NCBI GenBank assembly: GCA_024636955.1
Contig: JAGXGB010000078.1
Location: forward strand, 1-64,000
DNA from: Bacteroidales bacterium
GTDB lineage: Bacteria; Bacteroidota; Bacteroidia; Bacteroidales; Lentimicrobiaceae
Reading direction: 5' to 3'
DNA length: 64,000 bases
The notes below the pieces were generated by a model. That model saw only the letters and a program-made list of their open reading frames with translations. It searched no databases and was not told where the DNA came from. The translations under genes were made by a program, and so were the position numbers. Below, one piece after another: positions 7,992 through 17,004 of the stretch. How positions within the stretch are numbered: the first letter of the stretch is position 1; each line of letters opens with the position of its first letter.

Positions 7992-9239
7992 CTACATCTT
8001 CTTATCAATATACTCCGTTAATTTACCGAGGGTATAAACATAGCTGCCAAATTCATTGTCGTACCATCCAAATATCTTGGCATGGCAAACAGGAATCATG
8101 ATGTCCTCAGTTAACTGGATACCGAAGTTTTGCAGCAGGTTTGGATTAATGGCCATGAAACCTGTGCGGGTGTGAGTTTCTACTCCTTCAATTACCACAG
8201 CAGCCCTTCTTCCAATTATGTCAGCTGATACATTTTGCTCAACACTAAACTCTAATAATCCTGCTCCCGGACCTTCAGCAGTTTCTTTGTATATCTGATT
8301 CAGGTAATCGGCAGTTATTACCGGCTCGCCAATATCATTTAGAGGCGACTGGAATGTTACGTTTAAGATAATAAGGCTAGCTGTGTTAATGGGTATTCTT
8401 ACTGAATCGGCCATAAAGCCTATCTTCTGAACTTCAGGGATTATCTTCTCCAGAGCTTTTGCTGCACCTGTTGATGTGATGATGATATTGTTAAACACTG
8501 ACCTACTCTTCCTCAAATCAGAGGTTCCTGCTGAAGGTACTGCATCAAGTATACTCTGAGTGCTGGTTGATGCATGTATGGTTGACATACTGGCTGTTAG
8601 GATATTGGATGTTTCAGGCCTTTCGAGCAAAGGCATCATCATGTGTGATAGCCCGGTAGTTGTGCAACTTGCAGCAGATATTATATGGTGCTTACGTGCA
8701 TCGAAATCAAGGTGGTTTATTCCCTGCACCATAATTGTAGAATCAACCGGCATCTTTTGGGTTGTGTCCTTTATTTTAAACGGTGCACTGGCTATTACTT
8801 TGTCGGCACCTGCTTCAAGGTGACCACGTAAACTACCTTTTGAATTCTCTGCAGGAACAGTAGGGTCAAGAAAAGCTCCGGTGCAGTCAACTACAAGCCT
8901 TACCTGGTTTTCTGACCAATTGATATCCCTTGGATTGCGATTGTTCATTAAAAACATTACCGGCATACCGTTGATTTCAACCAGATTTTGGCTACTATCA
9001 AGCACCTTTATTTCACACTTTGTGCCCGAGTTCCCATAAAGGAACTTAGTGAGTGATCCATAAGTTGAATCATTGGTGATATTATGTATGAGTGCATCAA
9101 GGTTTTTTCCAACACCTCTGCCCACATTAACTACCAACCCGCCAAAATGCTTATTAAGCAGATGGTTCCAAATAGTTAACTTACCAATTCTGCCGGCACC
9201 GTTTATGCCTAACAGGTTCTTACCATGCAATCGTTCCAT
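7992..9239 (-). CDS. Glyceraldehyde-3-phosphate dehydrogenase, long atypical form
   Basis: Catalyses NAD(P)-dependent oxidative phosphorylation of glyceraldehyde-3-phosphate. The N-terminal Rossmann motif is GINGAGRIGK (canonical GINGFGRIGR). The catalytic Cys192 sits in SAASCTTTG (canonical SCTTN), and the catalytic His is in MSTIHASTSTQ. NIIITSTGAAKA is the phosphate-binding stretch and WYDNEFGSYVY the C-terminal motif. At 415 aa it is ~80 residues longer than ordinary GAPDH (~335), and the Cys is ~40 residues later than usual, so the nucleotide-binding domain carries insertions. The canonical SCTTNC is SCTTTG. It may be a second, specialised GAPDH rather than the main glycolytic one. Heptamer repeats border it on both sides. 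Confidence 0.85.
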   Translation of the reverse strand: MERLHGKNLLGINGAGRIGKLTIWNHLLNKHFGGLVVNVGRGVGKNLDALIHNITNDSTYGSLTKFLYGNSGTKCEIKVLDSSQNLVEINGMPVMFLMNNRNPRDINWSENQVRLVVDCTGAFLDPTVPAENSKGSLRGHLEAGADKVIASAPFKIKDTTQKMPVDSTIMVQGINHLDFDARKHHIISAASCTTTGLSHMMMPLLERPETSNILTASMSTIHASTSTQSILDAVPSAGTSDLRKSRSVFNNIIITSTGAAKALEKIIPEVQKIGFMADSVRIPINTASLIILNVTFQSPLNDIGEPVITADYLNQIYKETAEGPGAGLLEFSVEQNVSADIIGRRAAVVIEGVETHTRTGFMAINPNLLQNFGIQLTEDIMIPVCHAKIFGWYDNEFGSYVYTLGKLTEYIDKKM

Positions 9240-9329
9240 TTGAGTATATGTTAATCATTGTTACTATTCGCTCTGTTTCAAATGTTTTTTACTTATTCAT
9301 TCATGTTCTCATCATCTCCTCATTACTTA

Positions 9330-9343
9330 CCACTAACCCCTCA
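9330..9343 (-). repeat. Short heptamer repeat, 2 units
   Basis: CCACTAA and CCCCTCA lie upstream of the GAPDH start, 18 nt from the decayed palindrome at 9361. Confidence 0.6.
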
Positions 9344-9360
9344 ATACTTCCAACATCAGT

Positions 9361-9384
9361 AATGGACACACGACTTGTCCCTAC
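9361..9384. repeat. Decayed copy of the REP-like palindrome
   Basis: AATGGACACACGACTTGTCCCTAC matches the element at 7929-7954 (AATGGACA...CGACCTGTCCCTAC) with small changes. Like that copy it is followed by heptamer repeats. Confidence 0.6.
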
Positions 9385-9397
9385 AACTCACTTTAAA

Positions 9398-9495
9398 CCA
9401 CTAACCCCTAACAACTAACCACTAACCACTAACCCCTAACCCCTAACCCCTAACCCCTAACCACTAACCCCTAACCACTAACATCTAACCCCTAA
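9398..9495 (-). repeat. Telomere-like heptamer array, 14 exact-length units, overlapping a stop codon
   Basis: Fourteen consecutive 7-nt units follow YCNCTAA. Four adjacent CCCCTAA units at 9433-9460 give the minus strand (GGGGTTA)n, a textbook G-quadruplex pattern with 3-nt loops. The last unit (9489-9495) contains the CTA that is the TAG stop (9492-9494) of the PPDK-like gene. The G-rich strand is the sense strand of that gene, so the structure could form in its 3' UTR. Confidence 0.92.
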
Positions 9496-12400
9496 GCAAT
9501 TTCTGCAAGCTTCACCTTATAATTGCCAAGGTAAATATTTCCCAGATTTCCATCAATTGCTATTTTATCACCACGTTTCAACTCCTTACCGTTGATGGTA
9601 CAGGTTTTCTCTTTTTCGTTTACGATGAGTTGAGTGCAGTTTACTACACATGTTTTTTCAAGGCGCACTGCAGTAACCGCAGCGTGTGAGGTTGCTCCTC
9701 CTCTTGCAGTAATCAGGCCGTTGCATTCAAATATCATCCCAATATCGTCAGGTACAGTATCCGGGCGGACAAGTATTTTGTTATCTGGCAAGTCCTTGAA
9801 GGTTTTAAGATCATCCATATCAAATGTTAGTATTCCGTTCAAAACACCTTGGCCTAAACCTATACCCCTGCCTAATAACTGCAGTTCAGATGATTTACAG
9901 TCGAATACATAGCTAAGGTCAGGTTTGCGGATATCCTGATCACGTGTTTGAAGGATGTAAAGGTCTTCAGGATTCTCGCTTTCGAAGGTAAATTCTATCT
10001 CCTGATGGCTGAAACCATGCTCTTCAGTTAGGGCTTCAGTCATTTCTTCAAGCTTTTTATAAATGCCGGGGAAGGCCACCTGCAATGAGAAGGCCTTGCT
10101 GTCAGTAAACATCTTTTTGCGCTGACGCTCAGTCACAGGCATAGGGTTAACCAAACCTGCAACAATGTCCTCACCCTGGCTGCAGAGCGTAAAGTCGCCA
10201 TAAATATGAATGCCCGGTTTCTCTACATCAGGAGCATGAGTGAAGAGTACACCTGTACCTGAAGTGTGATGCAGATTACCAAGTACCATCTTCTGCACAA
10301 TAACGGCAGTACCCCACTGATCAGCAATCTGAAGGTAATCGCGGTAAACCTCAGCACGTTCACTATACCACGACTCAAATACGTTAAATATAACCTGTTT
10401 AAGTTGATCGTAAGGCTCTTCCTTAAAATGAATATTATACTTAAGCAGCACATTCTTATAGGCGAATGCCATCTCCCTCATTTGTGCCGGAGTAAAGTCA
10501 ACCTTCTGATTTACTTTATAATTGGTTTTAAAGTCAATCATTATCTGGTCAAACTCGTCACGTGCAACACCAAATGCCATACCCCAGCTTTGAAGGAAAC
10601 GCCTGTAACAATCCCACGATGTCCAACCGAAGTTGTGTTGGGTGCTAAGCGCTTCAACTATCTGGTCATTGAGCCCAACATTCAGGTAGGTATTCATTGC
10701 CCCGGGCATGGAAATAGCAGTACCTGACCTTACAGATAAAAGCAGAGGGTTGTTTGGATTGCCGAATTGCTGACCTGTTATCTTTTCAAGGCTCGATATA
10801 TGGCGACGAATCATTAGCTCAAATTCCTTTTCCATAAAAGGGTTTTGCAGAATAGCATCGCGCCGCCTGAATACTTCAGTGGTAAACACAAAGCCCGGGG
10901 GTATTGGGAAACCAAGGAGTAGTAACTTTTTTAAGAAGTAAGCCTTTGAGCCAAGGAATATCTGATTGTCCATTTCAGGGGTTTCCCTGTAAAGGGGTGA
11001 TACTACCAGGTCAGTGTTGTATGACATGATGCTGTTGAGCGTTTCTTCAGGATAACTGTCAACCATTTGCCTGAAAGTACCAAGAATGCGAACAAGGAAA
11101 TTATCGAGCGCCTGAACCAGGAATGCGGAGGATAGCATTTCACGGTAGAACTGTTCTGACTTGCGCATCACTAATTGCTTTCCTGAGGCAACTTCATTTT
11201 TAGCCTCCTGCGGATATAACTGTGGAATTACAACTTTAAGCTGCCTGTCGTAAACCCTTAAAAAATACTTGCTTACAATCTCACGCACACTGGCAAGCAT
11301 GAACTGCAGTATGTTTATATATTGCCCTACAGAAAAACTTGCCGAGTTGAGGCTGTACCTGAACATCTTAAGGTTTGAATTAAACCCCTGGTCACTTATA
11401 CCATCAAGCTCAAGACCCTGACGGAACAGCTCAAAAACAACATGTATTCTCCTTAAAGTCTTTGCAGTAATATAATCGAGGTTAATTGAGCATATCAACT
11501 GATCCATCAAATGAGCAGCTACCTTCTCAAGCCTGAAAGCTAAACCAAGTGCCTCAAATTTAGGCTCACGGTATTTGCCGTACATACTGGGTATGCCTAT
11601 GGCAATATGTCGTTTATGGTAAATATCCTCCCACCCTTCAGTTTTCTCAGGATCCATGATAACCATATTCAGCTTCCGCATGAAGATATATACCTGCCTG
11701 AGTGCCCGGTCAGTATTTCCCCTCTCCAACATGCTAAGCAAAAGGTCAATTTCAGTAGCATTGAAGAAGCTGAACTTCCTCATCAGTATTCCAAGGTTTA
11801 CAGTATTGAATGAGTACTTTTCCTTTAGCAGCTCAAGCAGCCTGAAAATATAATACAACCTCTGCTTGTCGGTTTGATAATCTTGTGGCAAAGCATCGAT
11901 CTCCTTCTTGATGCGTTCAGAAGGCAGTTCCATAAGAGCATCGGGCATATAACTATGATCGATACACAATGCCTGAAGTAATTCATTTATGGGTTTAAAC
12001 CATCGTGAGTCGGCCGACATTGAAGCTTTAACATCTTCGGGGAGAAGCTTGAAGAGTTGAGTGGTATTTCCATCGTACCAGTATTGGATTATATTGCGGG
12101 TGAGGTCAATATGCGTATTGTTGCTTTCAGTATGAACCTGCTTGCGCAGAAAATGTATCAGCTTATCATTACGATGCGACAATTCATCCATGGCAGTAGT
12201 GACTTCTCGAAGCTCGCCTTCAGCACCTATTTCATTAAAGTAAACCGGGAAAAGCCTGGCAAGTTGCTTTATATGCTTGAATATGGGGTTAATATCAGAG
12301 TTAAGCAGAGAAGTTACATCACGCTGAAACAAGTCAGTATCAGATACAAAAACGCCACCCAGACGGAGATGTATGATGAGCGCTGAAAGCAGATCCCTGA

Positions 12401-13589
12401 ATGCAGTGGGCGAATATTCAATAAGCTCCATCCACACCCTGATATTCTTTATATGGTATTCATTTACCTTTAGCTGCCAGTCGTTACTAACATATACAAT
12501 ACCCGGTCCAATAAAGCCATGTCTGATAAGTAGCTTCTCAAAATGCAATATGTGGTTCTGGTTTTCTGTCCTGAATATCTCTTTACCTAATGTAAGTATG
12601 CTGTCGAGTACAGTGCCTGAATTTGTAGCCTTAAGATCATTAAACAGTTTGAAGATATTATCGAGAAACCCGAATATCTCATCACTGGTGAGTTCATTCT
12701 TAATGTTACGCAAAAGGGCGTTAAAGTCGCGCATGAGCACTTCTTTCTGGTTCTGCATTCCCTCAAGATGCAACAGATATAGAAGATAATAGAACTTCTC
12801 ATGGAACCTGCTGAATGAATGATGCAGTTGGCGGATATGGAATGATATGTCACTAAAAGCAGGAATTACCTGCAGCTGCGACCAGCTGTCAGCATTGTTG
12901 GTTAATTGCTCAATATGCTGATAGTACTTACCGCCAATAGAGGCGAACTTCTCCCGGCTCTGCGATGAAAATAGCTTACTTCTTTCTGAGAGCCACTTCT
13001 CCACATTGGTAGTATCACGCCAGTAATGCGCTGTTGTGTTTAGCACCAATCTGGCTAAATCGAGCGCAATACTATTTACTGAATCCGACCATTTGGAGGA
13101 AGCAAAGAGCTTTATCAGGAATCCTGAATTATGAATTACTGCATTCGGTTTTTTCTGCAGATATACATTCAGCAGTGCTATAATCTTTTGTAGCAAATCA
13201 TCATTACGCTTTTCAGAAGCCAGAAGTTTCTCAAGGAATTCAAGCAACGTGTGCACTACATCTTCGCCCTGCATATCAGTTATTGCCCTGTCAGCGAGAC
13301 CTTCAAAGAGCTCAATAATAGTTTCAAGCACGATAGGATCTTCCTGTTTTTCATAAAACCAGAAATCGCCAAGGCTTATGCTTCTGAGTTGACCAATGAT
13401 ATAACCACTGTTTGAATATGGGTGATTGAATTCTTTAATGCAATCGATTGCACGGGTATGTATAGAATAGTATGACTTTGACACCTCTGTAAAAGTGAGA
13501 TGCCGGGCAGGTATATTGATATTGTCGGTACGGGTGGCTTCAAGATTGGCAGCTAGTGCGTCTGACAGTAGTGTTTTCCGAGGTTCCAT
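9492..13589 (-). CDS. PPDK-like protein with large helical N-terminus and no PEP-binding barrel
   Basis: A 1365-aa protein of the PEP/pyruvate phosphotransferase type. Residues ~1-860 are alpha-helical with no family I recognise. Residues ~865-1235 are the PPDK-type ATP-grasp domain (LGSKAYFLKKLLLLGFPIPP; LLLSVRSGTAISMPGAMNTY; EDIVAGLVNPMPV; YILQTRD). Residues ~1240-1365 are the phosphohistidine swivelling domain, with GGATSHAA placing the phosphorylated His at 1302. The C-terminal TIM-barrel that binds PEP/pyruvate in true PPDK (~870 aa) is absent and the protein ends right after the swivelling domain. As in rifampin phosphotransferase or glucan water dikinase, the phosphate acceptor may differ; the N-terminal region would then be the acceptor-binding part. 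Calling it PPDK would be misleading. The acceptor is unknown. Confidence 0.88.
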   Translation of the reverse strand: MEPRKTLLSDALAANLEATRTDNINIPARHLTFTEVSKSYYSIHTRAIDCIKEFNHPYSNSGYIIGQLRSISLGDFWFYEKQEDPIVLETIIELFEGLADRAITDMQGEDVVHTLLEFLEKLLASEKRNDDLLQKIIALLNVYLQKKPNAVIHNSGFLIKLFASSKWSDSVNSIALDLARLVLNTTAHYWRDTTNVEKWLSERSKLFSSQSREKFASIGGKYYQHIEQLTNNADSWSQLQVIPAFSDISFHIRQLHHSFSRFHEKFYYLLYLLHLEGMQNQKEVLMRDFNALLRNIKNELTSDEIFGFLDNIFKLFNDLKATNSGTVLDSILTLGKEIFRTENQNHILHFEKLLIRHGFIGPGIVYVSNDWQLKVNEYHIKNIRVWMELIEYSPTAFRDLLSALIIHLRLGGVFVSDTDLFQRDVTSLLNSDINPIFKHIKQLARLFPVYFNEIGAEGELREVTTAMDELSHRNDKLIHFLRKQVHTESNNTHIDLTRNIIQYWYDGNTTQLFKLLPEDVKASMSADSRWFKPINELLQALCIDHSYMPDALMELPSERIKKEIDALPQDYQTDKQRLYYIFRLLELLKEKYSFNTVNLGILMRKFSFFNATEIDLLLSMLERGNTDRALRQVYIFMRKLNMVIMDPEKTEGWEDIYHKRHIAIGIPSMYGKYREPKFEALGLAFRLEKVAAHLMDQLICSINLDYITAKTLRRIHVVFELFRQGLELDGISDQGFNSNLKMFRYSLNSASFSVGQYINILQFMLASVREIVSKYFLRVYDRQLKVVIPQLYPQEAKNEVASGKQLVMRKSEQFYREMLSSAFLVQALDNFLVRILGTFRQMVDSYPEETLNSIMSYNTDLVVSPLYRETPEMDNQIFLGSKAYFLKKLLLLGFPIPPGFVFTTEVFRRRDAILQNPFMEKEFELMIRRHISSLEKITGQQFGNPNNPLLLSVRSGTAISMPGAMNTYLNVGLNDQIVEALSTQHNFGWTSWDCYRRFLQSWGMAFGVARDEFDQIMIDFKTNYKVNQKVDFTPAQMREMAFAYKNVLLKYNIHFKEEPYDQLKQVIFNVFESWYSERAEVYRDYLQIADQWGTAVIVQKMVLGNLHHTSGTGVLFTHAPDVEKPGIHIYGDFTLCSQGEDIVAGLVNPMPVTERQRKKMFTDSKAFSLQVAFPGIYKKLEEMTEALTEEHGFSHQEIEFTFESENPEDLYILQTRDQDIRKPDLSYVFDCKSSELQLLGRGIGLGQGVLNGILTFDMDDLKTFKDLPDNKILVRPDTVPDDIGMIFECNGLITARGGATSHAAVTAVRLEKTCVVNCTQLIVNEKEKTCTINGKELKRGDKIAIDGNLGNIYLGNYKVKLAEIA

Positions 13590-13696
13590 TCAGCGAAATT
13601 AGTAATTACTTGCGACTTATGTGCCAAACAAATACCCAATTACAATGTTTATCAGAAATTCCAAAAATATGCGTCAAGATAATATTTATATAATTA

Positions 13697-14356
13697 ATGA
13701 AAACAAAACTCAAGCTTTCAAAAGTAAAGGTGATACGTCAACGTGAAATATCCCCGGGCGTATTCGTTCTTTCCTTCATCAGACCATGGGATTTCACTGC
13801 AGGACAAGTAGTTGGACTGGCCGGACATGAAAATGACGAAGCCCGGTTATATTCTATAGCCAGTGGTGAACTGGATGAAGAAGTAGATATACTGTACAAC
13901 ATTAATCCTGATGGCAAACTTACACCCTGGATGGCGCAATTAAATACTGCCGACAATTTATGGGTAAGTGAACCATTTGGCTCATTCACTGGCGATGAAG
14001 AGAAAGCCTGGTGGATTGCATCGGGTACCGGAATAGCACCTTTCGCTTCAATGTTCCGTACCGGTTTGTTTAAAAACAAGAAGATCATTCATGGAGGTAA
14101 GGACCTGCAAAGCTTCTATTTCCATCAACTTTTTGAACCTGAGCTAAACGAAAACTACATACGGTGCTCTTCCCGTGAAAACGGTGAAGGCATATATCAC
14201 GGGCGCATAACCAAGTACCTCAGAGAGCATTCTAACCTACCTTTGGATGAAAAGTATTATCTTTGCGGCAGTGCCGAAATGGTGGTTGACGCCAGGGATA
14301 TACTCATTGAAAAAGGCATTCCTTTTGATAATATAATTTCGGAAATCTACTTTTAA
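13697..14356 (+). CDS. FNR-family FAD/NAD(P)H oxidoreductase (ferredoxin-NADP reductase-like)
   Basis: Transfers electrons between NAD(P)H and a one-electron carrier such as ferredoxin or flavodoxin. The FAD-binding motif is RLYSIAS (about residue 52), the NAD(P)-binding motif GTGIAPFASMF (about residue 112), and the C-terminal motif YYLCGSAEMVVDARD ends with an aromatic residue. At 219 aa it is a compact FNR without a fused [2Fe-2S] domain. It is the first gene of a tight operon with rlmN (5-nt gap) and a MATE exporter. A flavodoxin gene at 27640 is a possible but unproven partner. Confidence 0.87.
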   Translation: MKTKLKLSKVKVIRQREISPGVFVLSFIRPWDFTAGQVVGLAGHENDEARLYSIASGELDEEVDILYNINPDGKLTPWMAQLNTADNLWVSEPFGSFTGDEEKAWWIASGTGIAPFASMFRTGLFKNKKIIHGGKDLQSFYFHQLFEPELNENYIRCSSRENGEGIYHGRITKYLREHSNLPLDEKYYLCGSAEMVVDARDILIEKGIPFDNIISEIYF

Positions 14357-14361
14357 ACCTT

Positions 14362-15417
14362 ATGTTAACTGTTAAAGAATCATTGCTGGGTAAAACCCGT
14401 GAAGAACTAACTCAACTTACTATTGAGATGGGACTTCCCACTTATACCGGGGGTCAACTGGCGTATTGGCTGTATAAAACACCCATTGATTCCTTTGACC
14501 AGATGACAAATGTTTCAAAAAAAGCAAGAACCGCACTAAGTGAACGATTTGATCTGGGTATGAAAGCACCTATTTCGGAGAGCGTATCAACTGATGGAAC
14601 CAAAAAATACCTTTTCAATGCAGGTAATGGTAAATTCATTGAAGCTGCTTACATTCCTGATGGAGTTCGTCATACATTATGCGTTTCATCACAGGTGGGC
14701 TGCAAGATGGGCTGCCTCTTCTGCATGACAGGGAAACAGGGTTTTCAGGGCCAGTTAACAGCAGGTGAAATACTCAACCAGTTAAGAAGCATCCCCGAAA
14801 GGGCAAAGATTACTAATATCGTATACATGGGTATGGGTGAGCCCTTTGACAATCTGGAGGCTGTTATGAAAAGTACAGCTATCCTCACTGCTGAATATGG
14901 GTTCGCAATCAGTGTAAGGAAAGTAACAGTGAGTACTATAGGAATCATACCAGCCATGAAAGTATTTCTTGAAAACAGTAAATGTAATCTGGCAGTAAGT
15001 TTACATACGCCATTTGAGGATGAGCGTAAGAATTTAATGCCTGTTCAGAATGTATATCCCATAAAGGATGTAGTTGAAACGATTCAGCAATACGATCTGG
15101 GTAAATACAGGCGGGTTTCAATAGAATACATCATGTTCAAAGGATTAAACGACACACGCCGGCATGTAAACGAACTGGCGAGGCTGCTCAACAAGGTTAA
15201 TTGCAGAATTAATCTTATACGCTTTCATACAATTCCCGGCACTCCGCTTGAAAGCAGTGATGATGCAACCATTCTTGACTTCCAGCAAGCCTTGATTGCC
15301 AAAGGGATTGTTACAACTATAAGGGCCTCAAGAGGACAGGATATTGAAGCAGCATGTGGTTTATTGTCAACCAAAGAGCTTGTTAAGAAAAAGAGGGAAA
15401 ATGTCAGTGATCAGTAA
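14362..15417 (+). CDS. rlmN: Dual-specificity RNA methyltransferase RlmN
   Basis: A radical-SAM enzyme that methylates C2 of A2503 in 23S rRNA and A37 in some tRNAs. The [4Fe-4S] ligands are Cys114, Cys118 and Cys121 in the GCKMGCLFCMTG motif. GMGEPFDN follows, and the mechanistic Cys lies in EAACGLL near the C-terminus. The length (351 aa) is typical. It is located 5 nt after the FNR gene and 9 nt before the MATE gene, so the three are probably co-transcribed. Confidence 0.97.
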   Translation: MLTVKESLLGKTREELTQLTIEMGLPTYTGGQLAYWLYKTPIDSFDQMTNVSKKARTALSERFDLGMKAPISESVSTDGTKKYLFNAGNGKFIEAAYIPDGVRHTLCVSSQVGCKMGCLFCMTGKQGFQGQLTAGEILNQLRSIPERAKITNIVYMGMGEPFDNLEAVMKSTAILTAEYGFAISVRKVTVSTIGIIPAMKVFLENSKCNLAVSLHTPFEDERKNLMPVQNVYPIKDVVETIQQYDLGKYRRVSIEYIMFKGLNDTRRHVNELARLLNKVNCRINLIRFHTIPGTPLESSDDATILDFQQALIAKGIVTTIRASRGQDIEAACGLLSTKELVKKKRENVSDQ

Positions 15418-15426
15418 AATTTTATA

Positions 15427-16806
15427 ATGCAAGATCTAACTGAAGGTAAACCCGGCAAGCTGATTCTACAATTTGCTACTCCTATGCTAATAGGAAATGT
15501 TTTCCAGCAGGTATACAATGTTACTGACAGTATTATAGTAGGCAAGGTTTTAGGCAAGGAAGCACTTGCTGCAGTTGGTGCAAGTTTCCCGCTTATTTTC
15601 CTGTTGATCTCATTTATAATCGGCATTGCCTCAGGCAGCACTATTCTTATTTCCCAGTTTTTTGGAGCAAAGGATCTTGATAAAGTACGCAGAACCATTG
15701 ACACACTCTATATTTTCCTGTTCTTTGCTTCCATTATTGTAACAATACTGGGAATTGCCTTCAGTGCCCCCATTTTCAGATTGATAAAATTACCTGAAGA
15801 GCTTATTCCAATGGCTTCACTTTACATGAATATTTATCTTTCAGGGGCAGTTTTCTTCTTTGGCTTCAATGGAACAAGCGCAATTCTCAGGGGGTTAGGG
15901 GACAGCAAAACTCCTCTATACTTTTTGATAATTTCTACTATTGCCAATATCTTCTTTGATATACTATTCATTGTTGTGTTTAAATGGGGAATAAGCGGGG
16001 CGGCTATTGCAACTGTAATAAGCCAAACAGGAGCATTCCTAACGCTTGTAATATACCTCAACAGAACACACCCTATTATGAATCTTACCTGGCGCAGGAT
16101 GTTCTGGGATAAAAAAATATTCAGTTCAAGTGTTAAAATCGGACTACCAACAGGTTTCCAGCAAACATTTGTTTCAATTGGCATGATTGCATTGCTGCGT
16201 ATTGTTAATGATTATGGCACCAATGTTATTGCAGCTTATAGTGTGGCAGGACGTATTGACGGACTGGCTGCATTACCGGCAATGAATTTTGGCACTGCGT
16301 TGTCAACATACGTAGGTCAAAATATTGGAGCAAAAAAAATGAACCGGGTAAAGCAGGGTCTATTGTCTACTTTAAAAATGTCAAGTATAACGGCAGTTAT
16401 TACTTCAGCCATTATTATCATTTTCAGATATCAGCTGATGGCATTATTTGTGAGTGATGAAGCTGTTATAAAAATAGGGGCAGAGTATCTGCTTATTGTT
16501 AGTGGCTTCTACATCATATTCTCAAGTATGTTTGTTATAGGAGGCGTAATGCGAGGTGCAGGTGATACACTGATTCCTATGTTTATTACACTCTTTTCAT
16601 TATGGGTTGTACGGATTCCACTTGCTGCTTTTCTTTCAAAATTCCTTGGAGTACAGGGAATATGGTGGGCTATACCAATTGCCTGGTTCATGGGTATGTC
16701 ACTTTCCTTCCTCTATTACCGAACCGGCAAATGGAAACAAAAGAATGTTTTCGGTTCCGCATCAGGTGATGATCATTTGAATTCACGGAAGTCAGATATC
16801 GTGTAA
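15427..16806 (+). CDS. MATE family efflux transporter
   Basis: An inner-membrane exporter that uses a Na+ or H+ gradient to expel cationic drugs or metabolites. The start MQDLTEGKPGKLILQFATPM is typical of the NorM/DinF-like MATE group in Firmicutes and Bacteroidota. About 12 hydrophobic segments are visible in two similar halves, and the family-typical RGLGDSKTPLYF (first half) and GAGDTLIPM (second half) motifs are present. The 459-aa length is normal. It is the last gene of the FNR-rlmN-MATE operon. The substrate cannot be predicted. Confidence 0.95.
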   Translation: MQDLTEGKPGKLILQFATPMLIGNVFQQVYNVTDSIIVGKVLGKEALAAVGASFPLIFLLISFIIGIASGSTILISQFFGAKDLDKVRRTIDTLYIFLFFASIIVTILGIAFSAPIFRLIKLPEELIPMASLYMNIYLSGAVFFFGFNGTSAILRGLGDSKTPLYFLIISTIANIFFDILFIVVFKWGISGAAIATVISQTGAFLTLVIYLNRTHPIMNLTWRRMFWDKKIFSSSVKIGLPTGFQQTFVSIGMIALLRIVNDYGTNVIAAYSVAGRIDGLAALPAMNFGTALSTYVGQNIGAKKMNRVKQGLLSTLKMSSITAVITSAIIIIFRYQLMALFVSDEAVIKIGAEYLLIVSGFYIIFSSMFVIGGVMRGAGDTLIPMFITLFSLWVVRIPLAAFLSKFLGVQGIWWAIPIAWFMGMSLSFLYYRTGKWKQKNVFGSASGDDHLNSRKSDIV

Positions 16807-17004
16807 TTGAGGATTTTTTGCCACAGGTTGAACGGATCATAAATAAAACTCCTCACTTTACCAAATTGCCTGATTATAGTCATTTGAGGTACCCATAATA
16901 TTGATACTCAGTTCTTTTTTACCAATTTAGATATTCCTTGAATGTTTACTCTGTTCAATGGAATGAATATTGCAATGTGTAAACTAAAAATATACTATAC
17001 TACT

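Noticed and set aside
9398-9495. Heptamer array considered as a CRISPR array or a true chromosome end
   Set aside because: Units are 7 nt without spacers, and genes continue on both sides, so it is an internal low-complexity repeat.
12373-12789. Plus-strand reading frames within the PPDK-like gene region
   Set aside because: They are shadows of the long minus-strand gene with no start context or family likeness.
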